Positions 33,595-42,963 of a stretch of 64,000 nucleotides of DNA are shown here, piece after piece. Positions within the stretch are counted from its first letter, which is position 1. Every line of letters starts with the position of its first letter. Origin of the DNA: an uncultured Lachnospiraceae bacterium (lineage in GTDB: Bacteria > Bacillota > Clostridia > Lachnospirales > Lachnospiraceae). Where the stretch lies: the NCBI GenBank assembly GCA_910587045.1, contig CAJULG010000002.1, positions 62,001 through 126,000 of the forward strand, written 5' to 3'. The notes under the pieces were generated by a model. It was not told the origin of the DNA. It worked only from the letters and a program-made list of their open reading frames with translations, and did no database searches. The position numbers were made by a program, and so were the translations under genes.

Positions 33595-34677
33595 ATGGCA
33601 AGAGTGTACAATTTTTCAGCAGGACCATCCGTATTACCGGAGGTCGTGCTAAAGGCGGCAGCAGAAGAGATGTTAGACTATAATGGTACCGGAATGAGTG
33701 TAATGGAAATGAGTCATCGTTCCAAAGCCTTTGAGGAGATCATTCAGACTGCGGAACAGGATCTGCGGGATCTGTTACAGATACCGGATAATTATAAGGT
33801 TCTGTTCTTACAGGGCGGTGCATCCCAGCAGTTTGCTGCAATCCCGATGAACCTGATGAAGAATGGCGTAGCAGATTACATCATTACCGGACAGTGGGCA
33901 AAGAAAGCATATGAGGAAGCAAAGAAATACGGAACTGCCAATGCAGTTGCTTCTTCCGCAGACAAGACCTTCTCCTACATACCGGATTGTTCCGATCTGC
34001 CGATATCGGAGGATGCTGATTATGTATATATCTGCCATAACAATACGATTTATGGAACTGCTTACAAGACACTTCCAAACACCAAGGGAAAGCTGCTGGT
34101 TGCAGATATGTCTTCGGATATTCTGTCACAGCCGGTGAATGTATCGGATTATGGCATGATCTATTTCGGTGTGCAGAAGAATGTGGGCCCGGCAGGTGTC
34201 GTAGTCGTGATCATCCGGGAGGATCTGATCCGGGATGACGTTATGGAAGGAACACCGACCATGCTCAAGTATAAGACCCAGGCAGATGCAGATTCTCTGT
34301 ACAATACACCGCCTTGCTATGGAATCTATATCTGCGGTAAGGTATTCAAGTGGGTAAAGGAAATGGGCGGTCTGGAGGCCATGAAGATCCATAATGAGAA
34401 AAAGGCGGCTATCTTATATGATTTCTTAGACAGCAGCAAGCTGTTCAAGGGAACCGTTGAGAAGAAGGATCGTTCGTTAATGAATGTTCCATTTGTGACC
34501 GGTAATGAAGAACTGGACTCAAAGTTTGTCAAGGAGGCAACTGCTGCCGGCTTTGTGAACCTGAAGGGACACCGGAGCGTAGGTGGTATGCGTGCAAGTA
34601 TTTATAATGCAATGCCGATCGAGGGTGTCGAGAAATTAGTCGAGTTCATGAAGAAATTCGAGGAAGAGAACGCATAA
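33595..34677 (+). CDS. serC: Phosphoserine aminotransferase
   Basis: A 360-residue PLP enzyme that converts 3-phosphohydroxypyruvate and glutamate to phosphoserine. The start ARVYNFSAGPSVLPEVVL is the family signature, and FLQGGASQQFAAIPMNL and the lysine in YFGVQKNVGPAG (Schiff base, about residue 195) are present, as is HRSVGGMRASIYNAMP near the end. The ATG at 33595 has GGAGG 10 bases upstream. It precedes serA by 28 bases, so both steps to phosphoserine are co-transcribed; serB is absent from the window. Confidence 0.96.
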   Translation: MARVYNFSAGPSVLPEVVLKAAAEEMLDYNGTGMSVMEMSHRSKAFEEIIQTAEQDLRDLLQIPDNYKVLFLQGGASQQFAAIPMNLMKNGVADYIITGQWAKKAYEEAKKYGTANAVASSADKTFSYIPDCSDLPISEDADYVYICHNNTIYGTAYKTLPNTKGKLLVADMSSDILSQPVNVSDYGMIYFGVQKNVGPAGVVVVIIREDLIRDDVMEGTPTMLKYKTQADADSLYNTPPCYGIYICGKVFKWVKEMGGLEAMKIHNEKKAAILYDFLDSSKLFKGTVEKKDRSLMNVPFVTGNEELDSKFVKEATAAGFVNLKGHRSVGGMRASIYNAMPIEGVEKLVEFMKKFEEENA

Positions 34678-34705
34678 TTTAGAGGAATCATAAAGGAGAA
34701 TTGAA

Positions 34706-35869
34706 ATGTCAAATGTAAAGTGCTTGAATCCGATCGCTGCCTGCGGTATGGATTTGTTACCAGAGGGATATCAGGTGGTAGAGGAACTGGCAGATGCAGA
34801 TGTGGTATTAGTCCGCAGCGCTGCCATGCATGATCTGGAATTACCGGACGGTCTGAAGGCAATCGCCAGAGCCGGTGCCGGCGTGAACAATATTCCGCTG
34901 GATCAGTGTGCCGAACAGGGAATCGTAGTATTTAATACACCGGGTGCCAATGCGAACGGTGTCAAGGAGATCGTCATTGCCGGTCTGCTGCTGGCATCCA
35001 GAGATCTGATCGGCGGCTATAACTGGGTAAAGGAAAACAGTGCCGATCCGGATATTGCCAAGGCAGTGGAGAAGAATAAGTCCAGGTTTGCCGGTTGTGA
35101 GATCGAGGGAAAGAAGCTTGGTGTCATCGGTCTTGGTGCCATCGGCGCCAAGGTTGCCAATGTAGCAGTCAATCTGGGTATGGAGGTATATGGTTATGAT
35201 CCATATGTTTCGGTTGATGCTGCCTGGAACCTGTCCCGTCATGTAAAGCATATTTCCAATGTAGAGGATATCTATAAGGATTGTGATTATATCACCATTC
35301 ATGTGCCTGCCCTGGACAGCACCAGGGGCATGATCAATGCAGCCGCTTTCGATATGATGAAGGATGGCGTTAAGATCTTAAACTTTGCAAGAGACATTCT
35401 GGTAAATGAAGAGGATATGAAGGCTGCACTGGCTTCCGGTAAGGTCAGCCGTTATGTAACAGACTTCCCGAATACCACCATTGCAGGTGTGGACGGGGTG
35501 ATCACGCTGCCGCATCTGGGTGCTTCCACGGAAGAATCCGAGGATAACTGTGCGATTATGGCGGTTAAGCAGCTTGTTAACTATATTGAGAATGGTAATA
35601 TCAAGAATTCTGTGAATTATCCGTCCTGTGACATGGGTGTCTGTTCGAATACAGCCAGAGTTGCGATCAATCATAAGAACATTCCGGATATGCTGACCCG
35701 GTTTACCGGTGTATTCTCGGCAAAGGGAATCAACATCTCAGATATGATCAGTAAGTCAAAGGGTGACTGGGCATACTCCATGCTGGATGTGTCAGAGGCG
35801 GTTTCTGCTGAGCTGGTTGCACAGCTTGAGGCCATTGACGGAGTGGTAAGAGTACGGATCATTAAGTAG
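34706..35869 (+). CDS. serA: D-3-phosphoglycerate dehydrogenase, short form with C-terminal ACT domain
   Basis: A 387-residue NAD enzyme for the first step of serine synthesis. It has the substrate-binding start SAAMHDLELPDGLKAIARAG then AGVNNIPLDQ, Rossmann motif GVIGLGAIGAKVA (about residues 144-156) and catalytic His in ITLPHLGASTEESEDN. A short ACT domain follows from about residue 318 (NIPDMLTRFTGVFSAKGINI). The ASB domain of the long 520-residue form is missing, as in many clostridia. AAAGGAG precedes the ATG. Serine feedback through the ACT domain is possible. Confidence 0.95.
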   Translation: MSNVKCLNPIAACGMDLLPEGYQVVEELADADVVLVRSAAMHDLELPDGLKAIARAGAGVNNIPLDQCAEQGIVVFNTPGANANGVKEIVIAGLLLASRDLIGGYNWVKENSADPDIAKAVEKNKSRFAGCEIEGKKLGVIGLGAIGAKVANVAVNLGMEVYGYDPYVSVDAAWNLSRHVKHISNVEDIYKDCDYITIHVPALDSTRGMINAAAFDMMKDGVKILNFARDILVNEEDMKAALASGKVSRYVTDFPNTTIAGVDGVITLPHLGASTEESEDNCAIMAVKQLVNYIENGNIKNSVNYPSCDMGVCSNTARVAINHKNIPDMLTRFTGVFSAKGINISDMISKSKGDWAYSMLDVSEAVSAELVAQLEAIDGVVRVRIIK

Positions 35870-35912
35870 GCTTTACTTTGGATGAGAACACAGTGAAATG
35901 AGGAGATAGAAA

Positions 35913-37001
35913 ATGAGTGAAAAGTTACGCGTCGGTATCCTTGGCGGTACCGGTATGGTAGGACAGCGGTTTATCGCATTGTTAGAAAATCATCCATGGT
36001 TTGAGGTGGTTACCATTGCAGCCAGTCCCCGGAGTGCGGGAAAGACCTATGAAGAGGCTGTCGGTGACCGCTGGAAGATGGATACTCCGATGCCGGAGGC
36101 TGTTAAGAAGCTGATCGTTCATAATGTGAATGAAGTAGAGACAGTTGCTTCTACGGTTGATTTCGTATTCAGTGCAGTGGATATGTCCAAGGATGAGATC
36201 AAGGCGATCGAAGAGGCATATGCAAAGACGGAAACCCCGGTTGTTTCGAATAACAGTGCGCATCGCTGGACACCGGATGTACCGATGATGGTGCCGGAGA
36301 TCAATCCACAGCATGCAGAGGTCATTGAATATCAGAAGAAGCGTCTGGGTACTGCCAGAGGGTTTATTGCAGTAAAGCCGAACTGTTCGATTCAGAGCTA
36401 TGCACCGGTATTGACTGCATGGAAGGAGTTTGAGCCGCAGGAAGTGGTAGTAACGACGTATCAGGCAATTTCCGGTGCAGGAAAGACCTTTAAGGACTGG
36501 CCGGAGATGGTAGGAAATGTAATTCCGTTTATCGGTGGTGAGGAAGAGAAGTCTGAGCAGGAGCCATTACGTCTGTGGGGGAATATTGTAGACGGTAAGA
36601 TTGAGGCATGTACCAACGGGCCGAAGATTACCAGTCAGTGTATCCGGGTACCGGTATTAAACGGACATACAGCGGCTGTATTTGTGAATTTTAAGAAGAA
36701 ACCAGCAAAGGAAGAACTGATCGACCGTATGGTGAAGTTCAGCGGTGAACCGCAGGAACTGGGACTGCCAAGTGCGCCGAAGCAGTTTATTCAGTATTGT
36801 GAGGAGGATAACCGTCCGCAGGTAACCCTGGATGTGGATTATGAGAACGGAATGGGAATCTCAGTCGGACGATTACGGGAGGATTCCATCTTTGATTACA
36901 AGTTCGTCGGATTGTCTCATAATACAGTTCGCGGTGCGGCAGGTGGCGCTGTGCTTTGTGCAGAGCTGTTAAAGGCCAAAGGATATATTACAAAGAAATA
37001 G
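35913..37001 (+). CDS. asd: Aspartate-semialdehyde dehydrogenase, archaeal/fungal-type
   Basis: A 362-residue NADP enzyme reducing aspartyl phosphate to aspartate semialdehyde, the branch point to lysine, threonine and methionine. It has GILGGTGMVGQRFI (residues about 8-21), the catalytic cysteine in VKPNCSIQS (about residue 154), and the conserved HTAAVFVNF. PNCSIQ and the length place it in the archaeal/fungal subgroup rather than the enterobacterial one. It is the last gene of the leuB operon and is followed by a terminator. AGGAG precedes the ATG. Confidence 0.95.
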   Translation: MSEKLRVGILGGTGMVGQRFIALLENHPWFEVVTIAASPRSAGKTYEEAVGDRWKMDTPMPEAVKKLIVHNVNEVETVASTVDFVFSAVDMSKDEIKAIEEAYAKTETPVVSNNSAHRWTPDVPMMVPEINPQHAEVIEYQKKRLGTARGFIAVKPNCSIQSYAPVLTAWKEFEPQEVVVTTYQAISGAGKTFKDWPEMVGNVIPFIGGEEEKSEQEPLRLWGNIVDGKIEACTNGPKITSQCIRVPVLNGHTAAVFVNFKKKPAKEELIDRMVKFSGEPQELGLPSAPKQFIQYCEEDNRPQVTLDVDYENGMGISVGRLREDSIFDYKFVGLSHNTVRGAAGGAVLCAELLKAKGYITKK

Positions 37002-37017
37002 CATTATAATAACAAGC

Positions 37018-37069
37018 TGCCTCTAAAGCAGACAGGAACAAATAAATTCTGCTTTAGGGGCATTTTGTT
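37018..37069 (+). terminator. Terminator after asd
   Basis: TGCCTCTAAAGCAGA pairs with TCTGCTTTAGGGGCA (one G-T pair) and is followed by TTTTGTT. It closes the long amino acid operon. Confidence 0.88.
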
Positions 37070-37098
37070 ACTCTGCCCATAATGGACAGGGGGAATGT

Positions 37099-37128
37099 TT
37101 GGTATTTTATTTTGTTCATAAATATGAT
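37099..37128 (+). promoter_or_regulatory. Possible promoter of the small membrane protein/hydratase unit
   Basis: TTGGTA (37099-37104), 18 bases, TATGAT (37123-37128). The -35 is imperfect. It lies between the asd terminator and the TTG start at 37190. Confidence 0.45.
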
Positions 37129-37189
37129 AAGATAAAACAGATATGCACAGGAAAGTAAGGAAAACTAATATATTAGGAGGGAAGTTACA

Positions 37190-37774
37190 TTGGATAACAA
37201 TAATAATTCATCAAATAATAATATGGGAAATACCGAGCGGCTGACAACGCCGAATCCCGGAACTGCTTCGAATCCAGGAGAGAATCCGTATTCGTTCGAT
37301 ACAACACGGACAGGTGTAAATCAAACAGAACAAGCGGGTACATATCCGAATCCTGGTACATATGATGCGGCCGGGAATGGTACGACCAATATGTCCGGTA
37401 CTTATTATCCGCAGGATACCGGCATGGGAGCTAACACCTATACAGCAAATTCCACCGGCCCTGCTGCGGGCGGATCCGGTATGGATGTATATGCAAAGAA
37501 GGCAAAATCAGGTATGATCATGGGTATTGTTTCTCTTGTGTTAAATCTGATCTTCTGTTGTATTCCGTTTCTTACAGACTGGGTATTCTCACCCGGGTAT
37601 CTGTTTATCATATTGGAAATTGCAGGTATTCAGAATTCTGTGCAGGGAAGAAAGTCCATGGAAAAGAAGGGAATGGCAACTGCCGGACTGGTCATGAATA
37701 TTGTTTCACTGGTAGGGTCAATCCTGTTGATCATTCTGGTCATGGTGTTGAAATTCGGTGATATATTAGATTAG
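37190..37774 (+). CDS. DUF4190-like small membrane protein with Asn/Gly/Pro-rich N-terminus
   Basis: A 194-residue protein. The first 100 residues are Asn-, Gly-, Thr- and Pro-rich and probably disordered. Two membrane helices follow (about 104-130 with MGIVSLVLNLIFCCIPF, and 166-188), a layout like DUF4190 proteins. Translation starts at a TTG (37190): AGGAGG lies 9 bases upstream and no ATG is better placed. The function is unknown. The next gene, an aconitase-family hydratase, begins 54 bases downstream and may be co-transcribed. Confidence 0.75.
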   Translation: MDNNNNSSNNNMGNTERLTTPNPGTASNPGENPYSFDTTRTGVNQTEQAGTYPNPGTYDAAGNGTTNMSGTYYPQDTGMGANTYTANSTGPAAGGSGMDVYAKKAKSGMIMGIVSLVLNLIFCCIPFLTDWVFSPGYLFIILEIAGIQNSVQGRKSMEKKGMATAGLVMNIVSLVGSILLIILVMVLKFGDILD

Positions 37775-37828
37775 AAAAGAGAATGATTTGTTATTACATG
37801 CAAGTCAGGAAAGCAGGAGGAAATAAGA

Positions 37829-40114
37829 ATGGTTACATTATATAACGGAGGTGCCTGGCTCATAGATGGCAGAGAGCTGGTTCAGGACGGAGGAGACCGT
37901 GAAGCACTCTTAAGTGCAAGACTGGGTGCGGATGTGGTCTCAAAGGAGACAGCCAAGAAGAATACGATTGCCTATCGGATTCTTCAGGCACATAATACCT
38001 CCGATAATGAGAGAAAGCTTCAGATTAAATTCGATAAGCTGACCTCTCATGACATTACCTTTGTCGGTATTATTCAGACAGCAAGAGCATCCGGATTACA
38101 GGAATTTCCGATTCCGTATGTATTGACGAACTGTCATAATTCCTTATGTGCAGTAGGCGGTACGATCAATGAGGATGACCATATGTTTGGCTTATCCTGT
38201 GCCAAAAAATACGGTGGTATGTATGTTCCGCCACATCAGGCGGTGATCCATCAGTTTGCAAGGGAGATGCTTGCAGAGGGTGGAAAGATGATCCTGGGTT
38301 CGGACAGCCACACCCGTTATGGCGCCCTTGGCACCATGGCGATCGGTGAGGGTGGCGGTGAACTGGTAAAACAGCTTCTGTCCAAGACCTATGATGTGGA
38401 CATGCCGGAGGTTGTGGCAGTCTATCTGGACGGTAAACCACAGAAGGGGGTAGGACCGCAGGATGTAGCACTTGCAATCATCCAGGCTACCTTTGAGTGC
38501 GGTTATGTGAAGAATAAGGTTATGGAATTCGTAGGCCCGGGTGTAGCGAATTTAAGTGCGGATTATCGGATCGGCATTGATGTCATGACCACGGAAACCA
38601 CCTGTTTGTCTTCCATCTGGCAGACAGATGATACGATTCAGGAATTCTATGAGATTCATGGCAGAAAAGATGCATATGCAGAATTGAAGCCGGGAACGGT
38701 GGCATATTATGACGGTGTGGTTTATCTGGACTTATCGTCTGTGAAACCGATGATCGCCATGCCATTCCATCCAAGCAATGCCTATACCATTGAAGAATTA
38801 AATGCGAATCTGATGGATATCCTGGAGGATTGTGAGAAGCGCGCCAGAGTGAGCTTAGATGGCAAGGTAGATTTTACCCTGAAGGATAAGGTTCGGAATG
38901 GAAAACTTTATGTAGAGCAGGGAATCATTGCAGGCTGTGCCGGCGGCGGTTTTGAGAATATCTGTGAGGCTGCAGACATCTTAAGGGGAACCAGTATCGG
39001 TGCGGACGAATTTACCTTAAGTGTCTATCCGGCAAGTACGCCGATTTATATGGAATTAGCGAAGAACGGGGTATTGGCAGATTTAATTGCGACCGGTTCT
39101 ATTGTAAAGACCGCCTTCTGCGGCCCATGCTTTGGGGCAGGGGATACACCGGCCAATAATGCCTTCAGTATCCGTCATTCCACCAGAAATTTCCCGAACC
39201 GGGAGGGATCCAAGATTCAGAATGGACAGATTTCCTCTGTTGCCCTGATGGATGCCCGTTCCATTGCAGCGACTGCAGCAAATAAGGGATATTTAACACC
39301 GGCAACGGATGTGGATGTTGATTTTACCAGGAGAAAGTATTTCTTTGACAAGAGCATCTATGACAATCGGGTATATAACGGTGTGGGAAAGGCTGATCCA
39401 TCTGTTGAGATCAAATTCGGTCCGAATATCAAGGACTGGCCGGCGATGTCACCATTACCGGAGAATCTGGTATTAAAGGTGGTTTCCGAGATCCATGATC
39501 CGGTAACGACGACAGACGAATTGATTCCGTCCGGCGAAACCTCTTCCTATCGTTCCAATCCATTAGGGCTGGCAGAATTTACCCTTTCCAGAAAGGATCC
39601 GGATTATGTACCAAGAGCAAAGGAGATCCAAAAGGCGCAAAAAGCAATCGAGGCAGACAGTTGTCCGAGTGCGGCTGTTCCGGAACTGAAGCCGATTATG
39701 GACAAGATTAAAGAGAAGTATTCGATATCCAGAGCCAATGTTGGTGTGGGAAGTACGATATTTGCAGTAAAACCGGGTGACGGTTCTGCCAGAGAGCAGG
39801 CTGCCTCCTGTCAGAAGGTATTAGGCGGCTGGGCAAATATTGCCAATGAATATGCGACCAAGCGTTATCGTTCCAACCTGATCAACTGGGGAATGCTTCC
39901 GTTCGTTATTCAGGAGGCACTGCCATTTGAAAATGGAGATTATATCTTTATTCCGGGTATCGCGGATGCAGTAAAAAACCGGACGGATGATATCAAAGCC
40001 TACGTTGTGAATAAGGATATGAAGGAGTTTTCTCTTACCTTAGGCCAGTTAACGGATAATGAACGTGATATTATCCTGAAGGGCTGTCTGATCAATTATA
40101 ACAGAGGAGAATAA
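37829..40114 (+). CDS. Aconitase-family hydratase (AcnA/YbhJ-like)
   Basis: A 761-residue protein of the aconitase superfamily. It has SDSHTRYGALGTMAIGEGGGE (the substrate block) and two cysteine sites, GCAGGGFENI near residue 372 and CGPCFGAGDTPANN near residue 432, positions that would hold a [4Fe-4S] cluster. The usual first site GSCTNG is altered to GCAGGG. The length and this change resemble YbhJ-type putative hydratases of E. coli rather than classic AcnA or AcnB. With icd 8 kb away it could be the aconitase for glutamate synthesis; citrate synthase is not seen here. The substrate is therefore inferred. Confidence 0.82.
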   Translation: MVTLYNGGAWLIDGRELVQDGGDREALLSARLGADVVSKETAKKNTIAYRILQAHNTSDNERKLQIKFDKLTSHDITFVGIIQTARASGLQEFPIPYVLTNCHNSLCAVGGTINEDDHMFGLSCAKKYGGMYVPPHQAVIHQFAREMLAEGGKMILGSDSHTRYGALGTMAIGEGGGELVKQLLSKTYDVDMPEVVAVYLDGKPQKGVGPQDVALAIIQATFECGYVKNKVMEFVGPGVANLSADYRIGIDVMTTETTCLSSIWQTDDTIQEFYEIHGRKDAYAELKPGTVAYYDGVVYLDLSSVKPMIAMPFHPSNAYTIEELNANLMDILEDCEKRARVSLDGKVDFTLKDKVRNGKLYVEQGIIAGCAGGGFENICEAADILRGTSIGADEFTLSVYPASTPIYMELAKNGVLADLIATGSIVKTAFCGPCFGAGDTPANNAFSIRHSTRNFPNREGSKIQNGQISSVALMDARSIAATAANKGYLTPATDVDVDFTRRKYFFDKSIYDNRVYNGVGKADPSVEIKFGPNIKDWPAMSPLPENLVLKVVSEIHDPVTTTDELIPSGETSSYRSNPLGLAEFTLSRKDPDYVPRAKEIQKAQKAIEADSCPSAAVPELKPIMDKIKEKYSISRANVGVGSTIFAVKPGDGSAREQAASCQKVLGGWANIANEYATKRYRSNLINWGMLPFVIQEALPFENGDYIFIPGIADAVKNRTDDIKAYVVNKDMKEFSLTLGQLTDNERDIILKGCLINYNRGE

Positions 40115-40124
40115 CCGCAACGTA

Positions 40125-41135
40125 TTATAACGGATGATTCAGAAGGCGGGGAATGTCTAACAGCCCCCAGCCCTGTTGAAAATGAGGTAAATCTAACCGC
40201 CTTGCACAGTCGTGCAGGCGGTTTTTTACGTCCTGGTTGGTCAGATACGGTTCCTCTCCCAACAGCAGTGCAATGGCACCGCTTACCAGGGCAGTAGACA
40301 TGGAGGTACCGGTTTTGACTGCATATCCGGATGTATGGTTACTGCAACTGATGATCTGACTGCCGGGTGCTACGATCTCCGGTTTCACGGAACTGCAATC
40401 CGCAGGCCCTCTGCCGGAATACAGACGACGGGAGCCTCTCCCCAGGCCGGGCAGATCGTCATCCGATGCACCTACGGTAATAACAAGGCAGCTATTGCCC
40501 GGCGAACTGATAGAGCCGGGCATAGGGCCGTTATTTCCGGCGGAGGCGATGACGATCAATCCGTCCCGCCAGAGGTTTTCTACCTCCTGTACTAGAAGAT
40601 TGGTATCTAAATGGTTGGATTCTAAGTTGGTTCCGATGGAAATATTGACAATGCGTATATTATAGGAACGGTGATTTCGATGCAGCCACCGCAGAGCATG
40701 CAAAAAGGTACTGATCGGAGCATTTCCGTTCTGATCCAGGGTTTTCAGGACGATCAGGTTACAGCCGGGAGCAATGCCCAGGTATTCATCTCCGGTGATC
40801 CGTGCAGCAGAAGCGATCTTGCCACAGATATGTGTACCGTGGCCGGAATCATCATAGGGATCCGTTCTCTGATTGACAAAATCATAAAAGTACTGGATCC
40901 GGTTTATGGGAGATGCATAATTTGGCAGAGAAAGAAAGTCGGTCCGGGGCTGAATGCCGGTATCCAGAACTGCAACACCCACGCCATCGCCAAATATATG
41001 ACGATGGTGGGCATATTCTGCTCGAATGGCATGGTTTGGTTTTAAAATCGTATCCGGATTCAGGACTGTCATTTTGTCTGCACCATTTACCAACAGGATT
41101 AGTAATATGGTATGCAGGATCCGGGGAAGGGTCAC
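40125..41135 (-). CDS. Subtilase (S8) family serine peptidase
   Basis: A 336-residue subtilisin-like peptidase. The catalytic triad is clear: Asp in GVAVLDTGIQ, His in SGHGTHICGKIAS, and Ser in KTGTSMSTALVSG; the oxyanion Asn is in IASAGNNGPMPG. The start is uncertain: GTG at 41135 gives a hydrophobic N-terminal stretch (LPRILHTILLILLVNG) that could be a signal peptide, while the ATG at 41072 gives a cytoplasmic AprX-like protein. Neither has a strong ribosome site, though GGAAG is near the GTG. There is no long propeptide. It begins 18 bases after the beta-CASP gene and is likely co-transcribed with it. Confidence 0.88.
   Translation of the reverse strand: MTLPRILHTILLILLVNGADKMTVLNPDTILKPNHAIRAEYAHHRHIFGDGVGVAVLDTGIQPRTDFLSLPNYASPINRIQYFYDFVNQRTDPYDDSGHGTHICGKIASAARITGDEYLGIAPGCNLIVLKTLDQNGNAPISTFLHALRWLHRNHRSYNIRIVNISIGTNLESNHLDTNLLVQEVENLWRDGLIVIASAGNNGPMPGSISSPGNSCLVITVGASDDDLPGLGRGSRRLYSGRGPADCSSVKPEIVAPGSQIISCSNHTSGYAVKTGTSMSTALVSGAIALLLGEEPYLTNQDVKNRLHDCARRLDLPHFQQGWGLLDIPRLLNHPL
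40195..40227 (+). terminator. Terminator of the hydratase, inside the convergent peptidase gene
   Basis: CCGCCTTGCAC pairs with GTGCAGGCGG (one bulged T) around AGTC and is followed by TTTTTT at 40222-40227. It lies 80 bases beyond the hydratase stop codon, within the coding region of the convergent subtilase, where the bases also encode KNRLHDCARR. Confidence 0.8.
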
Positions 41136-41153
41136 TGCTTCCGGAGAAATGAA

Positions 41154-42758
41154 TTAGCGTTCCCACTTATTACAGAGCGAATTGATCTGATCGGTGAATT
41201 TGATCAGATCCTTATTGCTGCCGCCTTCGTTATGCCGGATAACAGCAAGCAGACGCTGGCCTGCAGCAAGCAGCTTAAGATAAATCGTTGTTGCCCTGCC
41301 AGATTTTGCAGAGGAGGTTGTCTTTTTATGTACCCGGTTTCCTTCTGCAAGCCAGGTGCCTTCTAACAGATCATAGGCGGCACCGGTGTACGGAGCAGAA
41401 GCGCAGTAGCCGTATTCTTCCCGCAGACAGGTAACAAAGGTATCACAGACGGTATCTTCTCCGTGTACGACAAATACTTCCTTTGGTTTTGGCGTGATGG
41501 CCTGCAGCCACTGGATCAGATGCTCCTTATCTGCATGACCGCTGATTCCCGCCAGCTTTTCGATATTAGCCTTTACTTCAATGGTTTCACCGAACAGAGT
41601 AACGACAGGAACACCCTCTAAGAGCGCACGTCCCAGGGTTCCGTTGGCCTGATAGCCGACAAAGAGGATGGTACATTCCGGTCTCCACAGGTTGTGCTTC
41701 AGGTGGTGACGGATCCGGCCTGCTTCACACATGCCGGAGGCGGAGAGGATTACCTTTGGCCGGCTGTCAAAGTTGATTGCTTTGGATTCCTCACTGGTAA
41801 CCGAGGTTTTTAAGCCCGGAAATGCGATCGGATTGATTCCCTGACGGACTAATTCCATCGCCTCTTCATCAAAGCAGCTTTCCACATTCCGGTTAAATAC
41901 ATTGGTTGCTTCCACGGCAAGCGGACTGTCTACATATACATCAAAGTCCGGGTATTCCGGCAGAAGGTTCTTCATTTTGATCTCCCGGATAAAGTAAAGC
42001 AACTCCTGAGTTCTGCCTACTGCAAAGGAAGGAATCACTACATTCCCGTTCTTCTGAAACGTGTTTCGGATAATGCGTGCCAGTTCTGCTACATAATCCG
42101 GCGTAGAATCGTGGCTGCGGTCTCCGTAGGTAGATTCCATGATAACGTAATCCGCTTCCGACAGATACTGCGGATCCCGGATCAAAGGCTGATTAATATT
42201 GCCGATATCACCGGAAAATGCAAGCTTTACTGTCTTCTCATCCTCCGTTGCCCAGATTTCAATACTGGCAGAGCCGAGTAAATGTCCAACGTCAGAAAAA
42301 CGAACCTGAATACCGTCACAGATGGTGACGAGAGCATCATAATCCAGGGAATGAAAATGCTGCACGACGCTTTCTGCATCCTGAAGCGTATAAAGGGGAG
42401 GAATCTCCGGCTGGCCGGAACGCCGGGCTTTCCGGTTCTTCCATTCTGCCTCCATCTCCTGAATATGTGCGCTGTCACGCAGCATGATCTGACAGAGGTC
42501 AGTCGTTGCCTTGGTAGCAAAGATGGTTCCGCGGAATCCCTGCGAATACAGAAGCGGCAGATAACCGCTATGGTCAATATGGGCATGGGTCAGCAGAATG
42601 TAATCCAGGTCAGCAGCCGGGTAGGGAAACTCTTCATTCTCGTAGATATCTGCTCCCTGCTCCATACCACAGTCCACCGCCAGCTTCCTGCCGGCAATCT
42701 CCAGAAAATGACAGCTGCCTGTAACCTCGTGATCCGCCCCGATAAACGTAAGTTTCAT
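41154..42758 (-). CDS. MBL-fold/beta-CASP RNA-processing-type hydrolase
   Basis: A 534-residue metallo-beta-lactamase-fold protein of the beta-CASP class, with metal motif THAHIDHSG (HxHxDH, residues about 56-61), further metal ligands in FSDVGHLLGSA and SGDIGN, and the beta-CASP region with YGDRSHD and KVILSASGMCEAGR. An RMMBL-type C-terminal motif ISGHADKEHLIQW is present. Relatives are RNases (CPSF73/RNase J-like) or, in bacteria, exonuclease-like proteins of uncertain role. The ATG at 42758 has AGGGGG 9 bases upstream. It heads a two-gene unit with the subtilase. Confidence 0.9.
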   Translation of the reverse strand: MKLTFIGADHEVTGSCHFLEIAGRKLAVDCGMEQGADIYENEEFPYPAADLDYILLTHAHIDHSGYLPLLYSQGFRGTIFATKATTDLCQIMLRDSAHIQEMEAEWKNRKARRSGQPEIPPLYTLQDAESVVQHFHSLDYDALVTICDGIQVRFSDVGHLLGSASIEIWATEDEKTVKLAFSGDIGNINQPLIRDPQYLSEADYVIMESTYGDRSHDSTPDYVAELARIIRNTFQKNGNVVIPSFAVGRTQELLYFIREIKMKNLLPEYPDFDVYVDSPLAVEATNVFNRNVESCFDEEAMELVRQGINPIAFPGLKTSVTSEESKAINFDSRPKVILSASGMCEAGRIRHHLKHNLWRPECTILFVGYQANGTLGRALLEGVPVVTLFGETIEVKANIEKLAGISGHADKEHLIQWLQAITPKPKEVFVVHGEDTVCDTFVTCLREEYGYCASAPYTGAAYDLLEGTWLAEGNRVHKKTTSSAKSGRATTIYLKLLAAGQRLLAVIRHNEGGSNKDLIKFTDQINSLCNKWER

Positions 42759-42876
42759 AAGAATACCCCCTGATCATATAGCATTACAAAATTTTCTTTC
42801 TGTTCCCATTATAATATGCCATGGAAATTTTTGCAATGTAAACGGATTTTTGTCAAATTTTTGGACAAAATACCTA

Positions 42877-42905
42877 TTGCAGGATGTAAAATCTGGTATT
42901 ATGAT
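42877..42905 (+). promoter_or_regulatory. Promoter of the DUF1653 gene
   Basis: TTGCAG (42877-42882), 17-base spacer, TATGAT (42900-42905), 58 bases before the start codon. Confidence 0.65.
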
Positions 42906-42963
42906 AGGCATAAGCACGAACGCAGTCTTGCATAAAATTATTAAATGAATAGGAAGTGTATCA

